Origin: Alphaproteobacteria bacterium
GTDB lineage: Bacteria; Myxococcota_A; UBA796; CAJQPC01
Length of the DNA stretch: 64,000 nt
Reading direction: 5' to 3'
Assembly: GCA_020632795.1 (NCBI GenBank)
Contig: JACKEV010000012.1
Span: 124,001 to 188,000, forward strand
This document shows positions 25,386-32,592 of this stretch, piece after piece (positions within the stretch are counted from its first letter, which is position 1; each line of letters starts with the position of its first letter). A program made the translations under genes and the position numbers. The notes beneath the pieces were generated by a model, which was not told where the DNA came from, ran no database searches, and worked only from the letters and a program-made list of their open reading frames with translations.

Positions 25386-26794
25386 GGGGTATCTCCAGGG
25401 TCGTGCCAGAGGTGCATGGCGGCGTAGGCGCGGAAGGGGCGGCAGGGCTCCACGGCGCGCTCGGCCTCCGCCGCGCTGTCCACCCCCAGCCGCCGCCGCA
25501 GGATGAGGTCGCCAGCGGGGAAGGCGTCCGGCCAGCCGGTGCGCATGGCGATGGCCTGGACGGTCCACGGGCCGATCCCGGGCAGCGCGAGGAGCTGGCG
25601 GGCGGTGGCCTCGGGTTGAACGCCGTCGAAGCGGTGGGTCTGCGCCCAGCCTGCCAGAGCCACGATGGCGCGGGCCCGGGCGAGCGGGAGGCCGATCGCG
25701 GCGACCTCCTCTGCGGACGCGCGGGCGAGCCGGGCGGCGTCGGGGAAGGTGTGGGTGAGGCCCTCCGCGTCGATGGGCACGCCGAAGCGGGCCACGAGCC
25801 GCCCGGAGAGGGTCGTCGCGGCCTTGACCGAGACCATCTGCCCCAGCACGACGCGGACGGACAGCTCGAAGGGGTCGAAGGCACCCGGAACCCGCAGCCC
25901 GGGGCTTCGGGCCACCCGTGGCGCGAGGGTCGGGCACCGCCCCAGGGCCTCCGCGATGCGGCCCGGCCGGGCGTCGAGGTCGAACAGCCGGCGGATCCGC
26001 TGGACGACCTCCATCAGCCGAGGCGCCAGGCCCGGATCGAGCTGGACGAGCAGCGCGTCGCCGGCTGCGGGGCGCACGGTGACCTGCCCCCGGAGGCCCC
26101 CCACCTGCGCGGCGCGGGCGTAGACGTCGCCGCTGACCCGCTCCACACCCGGGATAGCCCGCGCTCCAAGGAAGGCGAGCAGGGCAGGCCAGTCGAAGGG
26201 CGGGCGGTAGGACAGCCGCAGGCGCAGGGCCGGCTCGGCGTCGGCCGCGCGGCGCATCGCGGAGGGCGGGCGGCCGAAGCGCTCCAGGAACCCGGTGTTG
26301 AAGGTACGAATGCTGCGGAACCCCGCCGCGAAGGCCACGTCGGTGACCGGCAGCGCGGTCTCGGTGAGGAGCTGCCGGGCCACGCCCAGGCGCCGGGAGC
26401 GGGCCAGCTCGTTGGGCGTGACCCCCAACTCCTGCTTGAAGGTCCGCCGCAGGTGCCGGGCGGTGACCTCCAGCCCGTCAGCCAGCTCCTCCAGGGAGTG
26501 ATCGTTGAGGAAGCCGGCCTCGATGCGCCGGGTGGCCGCCGCCACGAGCTGGGCGCTGGCCTCGGTGGGGGCGAGCCCGGGGGCGGACTCCGGCCGACAG
26601 CGGAAGCAGGCCCGGAAGCCCTCCCGCTCGGCCGCCGCCGCCGAGCGGAAGAAGCGGCAGCGGTCCCGCCCCGGGGTCCGGGCGGGGCAGATCGGGCGGC
26701 AGTACACCCCCGTGGTGGTCACGCCGACGAAGAACACCCCATCGAAGCGGTGGTCTCGGGCGCGGAGGGCGTCGTAGCAGGCGTCGGGTTCCAT
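25382..26794 (-). CDS. Ada-AlkA fusion: transcriptional regulator and 3-methyladenine DNA glycosylase
   Basis: A 470-residue three-part protein. Residues 1-70 are the Ada zinc domain with Cys32, Cys36, Cys63 and Cys66; Cys32 would accept methyl from phosphotriesters. Residues about 80-180 are an AraC-type double helix-turn-helix (FRSIRTFNTGFLERFG). Residues about 190-465 are AlkA: an N-terminal domain plus the HhH-GPD core LPGIGPWTVQAIAMR followed by the catalytic-Asp region PDAFPAGDLIL. It likely senses methylation damage, activates the operon and excises 3-methyladenine. It overlaps ogt by 4 bp. Confidence 0.93.
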   Translation of the reverse strand: MEPDACYDALRARDHRFDGVFFVGVTTTGVYCRPICPARTPGRDRCRFFRSAAAAEREGFRACFRCRPESAPGLAPTEASAQLVAAATRRIEAGFLNDHSLEELADGLEVTARHLRRTFKQELGVTPNELARSRRLGVARQLLTETALPVTDVAFAAGFRSIRTFNTGFLERFGRPPSAMRRAADAEPALRLRLSYRPPFDWPALLAFLGARAIPGVERVSGDVYARAAQVGGLRGQVTVRPAAGDALLVQLDPGLAPRLMEVVQRIRRLFDLDARPGRIAEALGRCPTLAPRVARSPGLRVPGAFDPFELSVRVVLGQMVSVKAATTLSGRLVARFGVPIDAEGLTHTFPDAARLARASAEEVAAIGLPLARARAIVALAGWAQTHRFDGVQPEATARQLLALPGIGPWTVQAIAMRTGWPDAFPAGDLILRRRLGVDSAAEAERAVEPCRPFRAYAAMHLWHDPGDTP

Positions 26795-26853
26795 GGGGAC
26801 AGACTATGACCCCGGCGGCCATCGGGCTGGCCGGAATCGGACATCGCGGCGGA

Positions 26854-29607
26854 TCAGGTACGGCGTCGCCGCCTGGCGAGCGCGAGCAGGGCCAGGGCCG
26901 CCGCCCAACCACCGCCGCCGCCGACCCCGCAGCCCTTGTCGGTGACCCGGTCGCCGTCCAGGCCCGTCTCGCCCAGCAGGTGCCGGTCCCCGGTGTCCCC
27001 GCCGACCTCGTCGATGGCGAGCGGGTCGGTGCCGTCGGCGACCTCCTGCCCGTCGGGGACGCCGTCGCCGTCGGTGTCGGGGTTGTTGGGGTCGGTGCCG
27101 AGGGTGTCCTCGTCGCCGTCGCTGAGGCCGTCGTCATCGGAGTCGGGGTCGTTGGGGTCGGTCCCCGTGGTGAAGATCTCGGTGGGGTCGCTGAGGCCGT
27201 CGCCGTCGCCGTCGGCGGCGGTGGGGTCGGTGCCCCGCTCCACCTCGTCGCCGTCGTCGAGGCCGTCGCCGTCGGTGTCCTCCACCAGGGGGTCGGTGCC
27301 GAGGGCGACCTCTTCGCCGTCGCGGAGCCCGTCGCCGTCGCTGTCGGCGTCGAGGGGGTCGGTGCCGAGGGCGACCTCTTCGCCATCGCGGAGGCCGTCT
27401 CCGTCGGAGTCCGGGTCGCCGGGGTCGGTGCCGCCGCTCAGCTCGATGTCGTCCGTGAGGCCGTCCCCATCGGTGTCATCGGAGAGCGGGTCCGTGCCGT
27501 GCTGCCGCAGCTCGTCCGCGTCGCTGAGGCCGTCGCCGTCGGTGTCGGCCGCCTCGGGGTCGGTGCCGTGGACCTCCTCCTGGCGGTCGGTCAGGCCGTC
27601 GCCGTCGGTGTCCGCGGTGTCGGGCACGTCGTCGCTGGCGTCGTTGGGGTCGGTGCCGTCGACCAGCACCTCCACCCCGTCCTCGGTCCCGCCGCCGTCG
27701 GTGTCTGCGGAGGTGGGGTCGGTGCCCCAGATGGTGATCTCGTCGGGGTCGCTGAGGCCGTCGCCGTCGGTGTCGGCGGAGGTGGGGTCGGTGCCCAGCA
27801 ACACCTCCTCGCCGTCCGTGAGGCCGTCGCCATCGGTGTCCGCGGGGTTCGGGTCGTCGTCGCTGGCGTCGTTGGGGTCGGTGCCGTCGAGCAGCACCTC
27901 GACCCCGTCGGAGATCCCGCCGCCGTCTGTGTCGGCGCTCAGCGGGTCGGTGCCGTGGGTGTTCAGCTCCTCGCCGTCGTCGAGGCCGTCGCTGTCGGAG
28001 TCGGGCTTGAGGGGGTCGGTGTCGTGGGTGTCGACCTCGTCCCCGTCGAGCAGCCCGTCGCCGTCGGTGTCCGGGTCGAGGGGGTCGGTGCCGAGGGTGT
28101 TCAGCTCCTCGCCGTCGTCGAGGCCGTCGCTGTCGGAGTCGGCGAGGGTGGGGTCGGTGCCGAGGGTGTTGACCTCGTCGCCGTCGTCGAGGCCGTCGCC
28201 GTCGGTGTCGGCGGCCACGGGATCGGTGCCCAGCGTCGCCTCCTCGCCGTCCGAGAGGCCGTCGTCATCGGTGTCATCGTCGAGGGGGTCGCTGCCGGCG
28301 GCCAGCTCGTCGCAGTCCCCCACGCCGTCGCCGTCGCTGTCGGCGACCAGGGGGTCGGTGTTGTGGGTGTTGACCTCGTCGCCGTCGGAGCAGCCATCCC
28401 CGTCGGTGTCGGTGTCGAGGGGGTCGGTGCCCGCGAGGTCGACCTCCTCGCCGTCGTCGAGGCCGTCGGCGTCGGTGTCCGGGTCGAGGGGGTCGGTGCC
28501 CCGGGTGGACTCCTCGCCGTCGTCGAGGCCGTCGGCGTCGGTGTCCGCGCTCAGGGGGTCGGTGCCGTCGCCCAGCTCCGCGCAGTCGTCCACGCCGTCG
28601 CCGTCGGTGTCGGCGTCGGTGGGGTCGGTGCCGTAGGTGTTGACCTCGTCGCCGTCGGAGCAGCCGTCACCGTCGGTGTCGGCGTCCAGGGGGTCGGTGC
28701 CGTAGGTGTCGACCTCGTCGCCGTCGTCGAGGCCGTCCGCGTCGGTGTCGGGGTCGAGGGGGTCGGTGCCGTAGGTGTTGACCTCGTCGCCGTCGTCGAG
28801 GCCGTCGGCGTCGGTGTCCGGGTCGTTGGGGTCGGTGCCGTAGGTGTTGGTCTCGTCGTCGTCGCTGAGCCCGTCGCCGTCGGTGTCCACCGGCCCCGCG
28901 CTGGTCGTGGTGCAGGTGGTGCTGGGGTTGGAGGTGCTCTCCGCGCCGTAGTCGTCCACCGCGATGACCCGGTAGTGGTAGGTCGTGCCGTCGCTCAGGC
29001 CGGTGTCGGTGTGGTAGGTGTAGCCCCAGGAGTACTTGGTGGACGCCGTGGTCCAGGGCCCGCTGCTGCTGGTGGCCCGCTCCAGCCGGGTGTGGGACCA
29101 GTCATGGGCGTTGGAGAGGCTCAGCCCGCTCCAGTAGACGTAGCACTGGCTCTCGTCGTAGGGGTAGTTCGCGTAGGCGCTGATCGAGGTGTACCCGGCC
29201 GGGTTGTCGTTCACGATCGAGATGTAGTTGCTGAGCGAGGGCTGGCTGCGGGAGGCGCCGCTGGCCCCGATGTACCAGGTCCCCGAGGAGAGCCGGATGC
29301 CGCTGGGGCTGGAGTACGTCACCGTGCCGGTGGTGTCGGTGAAGCTGGCCTCGAAGGTGTACTGGTACTGGTAGCCGTTCCACTCGTAGAGCCCGGTCAT
29401 GCTCGTGCACACGCCCTGGCCGGGGGCGATGGACTGGTTGTACGCGGGCGCGGAGCCGGTCCGGTCGCCGGCGTTCCAGTCGGAGTCCGCGAACAGGCTG
29501 ATGTCGCTGTAGGAGAACGTGCCGTCGCCGTCGTTGCGCAGGCACACGTAGCCGGTGGCGGCCGCAGCCTCAGGGGCGAGGGCGGCCAGGACGAGGAGCG
29601 ACATCAT
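26854..29607 (-). CDS. Secreted thrombospondin type 3 repeat protein with MYXO-CTERM tail
   Basis: A 917-residue surface protein. A short signal peptide (to about residue 17) is followed by a beta-rich N-terminal domain and a fibronectin III-like segment (about 150-235). Residues 241-865 hold 27 Asp-rich repeats of the form DTDGDGLSDGDEV-x-GTDP, calcium-binding in thrombospondin type 3 family members. The tail has KGCGVGGGGG, a hydrophobic helix and a run of Arg, fitting MYXO-CTERM anchoring. Two adjacent ATGs (29607, 29604) are possible starts; GGGAG is better spaced for the second. Adhesion or matrix function is inferred. Confidence 0.9.
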   Translation of the reverse strand: MMSLLVLAALAPEAAAATGYVCLRNDGDGTFSYSDISLFADSDWNAGDRTGSAPAYNQSIAPGQGVCTSMTGLYEWNGYQYQYTFEASFTDTTGTVTYSSPSGIRLSSGTWYIGASGASRSQPSLSNYISIVNDNPAGYTSISAYANYPYDESQCYVYWSGLSLSNAHDWSHTRLERATSSSGPWTTASTKYSWGYTYHTDTGLSDGTTYHYRVIAVDDYGAESTSNPSTTCTTTSAGPVDTDGDGLSDDDETNTYGTDPNDPDTDADGLDDGDEVNTYGTDPLDPDTDADGLDDGDEVDTYGTDPLDADTDGDGCSDGDEVNTYGTDPTDADTDGDGVDDCAELGDGTDPLSADTDADGLDDGEESTRGTDPLDPDTDADGLDDGEEVDLAGTDPLDTDTDGDGCSDGDEVNTHNTDPLVADSDGDGVGDCDELAAGSDPLDDDTDDDGLSDGEEATLGTDPVAADTDGDGLDDGDEVNTLGTDPTLADSDSDGLDDGEELNTLGTDPLDPDTDGDGLLDGDEVDTHDTDPLKPDSDSDGLDDGEELNTHGTDPLSADTDGGGISDGVEVLLDGTDPNDASDDDPNPADTDGDGLTDGEEVLLGTDPTSADTDGDGLSDPDEITIWGTDPTSADTDGGGTEDGVEVLVDGTDPNDASDDVPDTADTDGDGLTDRQEEVHGTDPEAADTDGDGLSDADELRQHGTDPLSDDTDGDGLTDDIELSGGTDPGDPDSDGDGLRDGEEVALGTDPLDADSDGDGLRDGEEVALGTDPLVEDTDGDGLDDGDEVERGTDPTAADGDGDGLSDPTEIFTTGTDPNDPDSDDDGLSDGDEDTLGTDPNNPDTDGDGVPDGQEVADGTDPLAIDEVGGDTGDRHLLGETGLDGDRVTDKGCGVGGGGGWAAALALLALARRRRRT
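27013..28887 (-). repeat. 27 degenerate Asp-rich TSP3 coding repeats
   Basis: About 66-72 bp units, 27 in all, each encoding a calcium-loop repeat ending in GTDP. Two units carry an extra insert (NDASDD-x-P). The unit count is from reading the protein; near-identical neighbours such as the pair containing RDGEEVALGTDPL suggest recent duplication. Confidence 0.9.
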
Positions 29608-29658
29608 GACTCCCGAGGGCGGGGGGTCTGCTCAGTCTACCCCGTCAGCGGGCGCTGC

Positions 29659-30300
29659 CTACGGCCAGCTTCCGTCGTCGCAGTCCTCGCCCTCCCAGGT
29701 GTAGGTGGCGGGGGGGGCCAGCGCTTCGGTCGTGGGGTTGAACACGCCCCGGGCGTAGTCCAGGTCGCTTCGCCAGCCGTTGCGGCCCTCGATCCAGCGG
29801 AACACGAGCATGGCGTTCTCGTAGTTCAGGTTGCCGGAGGGGGTCAGCGTGTCGAAGACGAACATGATCTCGGTGTCGTCGCCGTAGTACTCGCTGCAGT
29901 TCTGCTGCGCGACGGTGCGGACGGTGTAGTAGCCCTCCTCGGCCTCGCCGGCGTCGAGGTCGTTGATGTCCGCGTTGGACAGCGGGGTGCCGGTGTAGCT
30001 GAGGGTGTCCACGCAGTCGTCGGACCAGTCCCCGCCGTAGAAGTGGTACCACAGCTCGGTGCCGGTGAAGTTGCCCTCGGCGTCGGTCTCCGCGGTGGCG
30101 AGCTTGTAGATGGCCTCGCCCGCGCCCCCGTCGCCGCAGCCGTCGACGTCCCAGCGGTAGCGGTACTCCTCGGGGACCAGGGGGTGGAACTGGAAGCCGG
30201 AGTCGCCTCCGCTGTCGTCGGAGCTGGCCTCCTTGTTGGTGCAGGCGACCAGCGACCCGAGGGCCCCGACCAGCGCGAAGAGGTGCAGCGTCCTGGACAT
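29659..30300 (-). CDS. Lipoprotein, unknown function
   Basis: A 213-residue protein with an N-terminal lipobox (LGSLVAC, Cys20), then an Asp/Ser-rich linker (SSDDSGGDSG). The mature domain contains several paired Cys and many Tyr/Asp. ATG 30300 is preferred over 30312 because GGAGG sits 6 bp upstream of it. A perfect TTGACA lies upstream on the same strand (30340s) but no good -10 follows. It precedes the TSP3 gene by 51 bp and may share its transcript. No domain family is recognised. Confidence 0.82.
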   Translation of the reverse strand: MSRTLHLFALVGALGSLVACTNKEASSDDSGGDSGFQFHPLVPEEYRYRWDVDGCGDGGAGEAIYKLATAETDAEGNFTGTELWYHFYGGDWSDDCVDTLSYTGTPLSNADINDLDAGEAEEGYYTVRTVAQQNCSEYYGDDTEIMFVFDTLTPSGNLNYENAMLVFRWIEGRNGWRSDLDYARGVFNPTTEALAPPATYTWEGEDCDDGSWP

Positions 30301-30373
30301 CCCATCCTCCATGGGGAGTACCCCTTGAGGGTACCGTGATCTCGTGCAAACCGGATGTCAACGGTTGGAAAGG

Positions 30374-31246
30374 TCAACCGGCCATGCGGATCATCGTCGC
30401 CAGGATCACCGCCGCGCCCGCCACCAGGAACCCCCCCAGGGCCACCGCGACGCGGGTGACGCTGGCCGCCGCCCAGCGCCCGTCCGCTTGGACGCGCATC
30501 AGGCGGGGGTGCTCGTCCACCACCGCGGCCTCGCCCCCGCGCCGCGGGTCGTACAGCACCGGATAGAGGGCCCCCCGGGTGAACACGTGGACCTCGGTGG
30601 TCCGGCAGGACGCGCGGCGAAGCTCGCCGTTGTCGTCCTCGAACTGGAAGATCAGCTTGTAGACGGGCTGGTCGTTGATGCGGGTGCTGGTCCCCTCGGC
30701 GGCCACATACTCAGCCTCGGCCAGCCGCCCGACGCGCATCACCCGGGCGCGGCGCAGGCCCGACGGCAGCTGCGCCCCGATCAGGCCCAGCCCGACCGCC
30801 GGGAAGAGCATGGATATCAGCGCAGACCACCAGGGCAGCACGCTGGCGCTGAGCCCCTGGGCCCGGGCGAACCGGGGCTGCTCCGGCCAGTACTCCACCA
30901 GCACCGGATCGCCAGGATCGTAGGGGATGTCGGTGCCGTAGCAGGAGGCCGTGATCTGCTCCGGGCCGACCGTGAACGTGATGGTGGCCTCCAGCACGGT
31001 CTCCTCGTTGACGGAGGTGTTCGTCTCCCGGATGTCGGTGAGGGTGCCCTCCGTGACGAGGGCGCTGGTGGACAGCATGAGCTGCCCGAAGAGCTGGGCG
31101 GGGCTGATGAGGACCGCAGCCACGACCACGCCGATGGCGAAGAAATAGGAGCCGAACAGGTGCAGGGGGCCGCTGAACACCGCGCAGATCCAGGTGCTCG
31201 GGGGGACCTCACGGGGCGGATCCCGCAGGCCGTCCAGATCGTTCAT
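30374..31246 (-). CDS. DUF3592-like inner-membrane protein
   Basis: A 290-residue protein with four predicted membrane helices (about 25-60, 135-160 and 263-285). Between them are two copies of a soluble beta domain: SALVTEGTLTDI to DPVLVEYWPEQP, and RLAEAEYVAAEG to LYPVLYDPRRGG. Both end in the Asp-Pro-x-Tyr type close of DUF3592 domains. Function is unknown for the family. It overlaps the upstream DUF218 gene by 4 bp (ATGA), so the two form a unit. Confidence 0.78.
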   Translation of the reverse strand: MNDLDGLRDPPREVPPSTWICAVFSGPLHLFGSYFFAIGVVVAAVLISPAQLFGQLMLSTSALVTEGTLTDIRETNTSVNEETVLEATITFTVGPEQITASCYGTDIPYDPGDPVLVEYWPEQPRFARAQGLSASVLPWWSALISMLFPAVGLGLIGAQLPSGLRRARVMRVGRLAEAEYVAAEGTSTRINDQPVYKLIFQFEDDNGELRRASCRTTEVHVFTRGALYPVLYDPRRGGEAAVVDEHPRLMRVQADGRWAAASVTRVAVALGGFLVAGAAVILATMIRMAG

Positions 31247-31902
31247 GGGTCCTGGGGGTCGTCGCCGCGCTGCTTGATCGCGTCGTCCGGGCGGTACGTG
31301 ATGTGGGTGGGCGGCTCGTTCTCGGCGATGAGCGTGCCCAGCTCGTAGCCCAGCACCTTGCGGCAGCGCAGGTTGAAGGTGCTCAGATCGGGGTGGCCGA
31401 AGTAGAAGCCCTGGCCGCCGGTGGTGACCACGGTGGCCTCGTCCATGCCCAGCGCCAGCATCAGGCGCCCGACGTTGCGCAGGTTCGTGGTGGAGTGTCG
31501 GGCGTAGGGCTCCAGGATCACGCGATCCTCGGGCACCCCCAGCTTGCCGATGAGGGCCTGCTTCATCTCCCAGGCCTCGTTGTAGGGGGTGCCGTCAGGG
31601 TGGACGTTGCCCCCGGACACCGCGATGAAGGCGTCGACGAGGCGCTCCCGCATGGCGACGGCCATCTGGAGGCGCTGAAACTCCGTGGGGTGCATGCGGA
31701 CGGGCTTCTTCGCCTTCACCGGCGTGTAGCCGGGCACGATGATCAGCTTCGTGCGGATGCTGCCCCACTCCTTGAGGCGGGTGGTCAGGGACTGGATGGG
31801 GACGCGGTTCTGGGTGCCCACCGGGAGGGGACGCCCGTCCGCCGTCGCCGCCGTGAGGGGCGCGTAGTTCCAGTGTCGAAGCTCGGAGTAGTTGACCGCC
31901 AT
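31243..31902 (-). CDS. DUF218 (YdcF/ElyC-like) protein
   Basis: A 219-residue protein with the DUF218 pattern: LIIVPGYTPV, DAFIAVSGGNVH, PEDRVILEPYARHSTTNLRN (the E-x-x-A-x-x-T-x-x-N motif) and VVTTGG near the end. Family members act in envelope carbohydrate or vitamin-related chemistry, but the reaction is unclear. Unlike ElyC it has no obvious membrane helix. It is divergent from the lipoprotein at 31927 with only 24 bp between start codons. Confidence 0.8.
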   Translation of the reverse strand: MAVNYSELRHWNYAPLTAATADGRPLPVGTQNRVPIQSLTTRLKEWGSIRTKLIIVPGYTPVKAKKPVRMHPTEFQRLQMAVAMRERLVDAFIAVSGGNVHPDGTPYNEAWEMKQALIGKLGVPEDRVILEPYARHSTTNLRNVGRLMLALGMDEATVVTTGGQGFYFGHPDLSTFNLRCRKVLGYELGTLIAENEPPTHITYRPDDAIKQRGDDPQDP

Positions 31903-31926
31903 GATTCCTGGAGTACCTTGGAGGCC

Positions 31927-32592
31927 ATGCTACCTCTGCTGCTGCTCGCGTGCACCAAGGGCGCGCCCCTGCCCACGGACGACAGCGCAGCGTCCGACGA
32001 CACCGGCGTGGTCGACAGCGGCGACGACACCGCTGAGGCCGATGACACCGGCGTCACGGACGACACCAGCGACACCGGGCCCGTCGACGCCGACCACGAC
32101 GGCTTCCCCCGGGGAGAGGACTGCGACGACGACAACGACCGCGTCTACCCGGGGGCGACCGAGGTCTTCGACGGCTGGGACAACGACTGCGACGGTCAGG
32201 TGGACGCCAACGGCGACTTCGCCGGCACGTTCACCGGGCAGGCGGCGGCGGTGTACCGGGGGCAGACCTACCGGTTCAGCTTGAGCTGCCCGGTCACGCT
32301 CACCCGCCAGCTCTCCGACGTCGACTTCCTGGTGACCTGCGACACCGACCCCAACGACGCAGACGCCCAGCGCATGCTCGGGGCGCAGCTCACCATGTCG
32401 CCGGTCGACGGCTACCACTGGTCCCACGAGTCCTGGGCCGACCGGGTGGAGATCGTCTCCAGCGATGGCTGGGACACCTACGGCGAGGGCACCCTGGACT
32501 GGCCGAACGTCGACCGCGCCGAGCTGGAGATCGAGCTCTCCACGACGTACCTGGCGATCAGCGGCGGGGCGGTGCTACTCGAAGCCCCCTAG
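31927..32592 (+). CDS. Lipoprotein with MopE-like metal-binding motif
   Basis: A 221-residue protein. The lipobox LLLLAC puts the lipidated Cys at residue 9. A long Asp/Thr/Ser linker (to about 55) follows. DHDGFPRGEDCDDDNDRVYP and GWDNDCDGQVD then form the Cys/Asp-rich putative metal-binding motif known from Methylococcus MopE and common in Myxococcota surface proteins. The rest is an unassigned beta domain. It overlaps the convergent PHP-type lipoprotein gene by 18 bp. Confidence 0.85.
   Translation: MLPLLLLACTKGAPLPTDDSAASDDTGVVDSGDDTAEADDTGVTDDTSDTGPVDADHDGFPRGEDCDDDNDRVYPGATEVFDGWDNDCDGQVDANGDFAGTFTGQAAAVYRGQTYRFSLSCPVTLTRQLSDVDFLVTCDTDPNDADAQRMLGAQLTMSPVDGYHWSHESWADRVEIVSSDGWDTYGEGTLDWPNVDRAELEIELSTTYLAISGGAVLLEAP

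Noticed and set aside
27013..28887. CRISPR or satellite array
   Set aside because: Units are coding, degenerate and match the TSP3 protein repeat.
26806..30339. Long plus-strand frame over the TSP3 gene
   Set aside because: Val/Gly/Ala-only composition with no motif. It is the antisense shadow of the TSP3 protein, whose signal peptide, repeats and sorting tail are clear.
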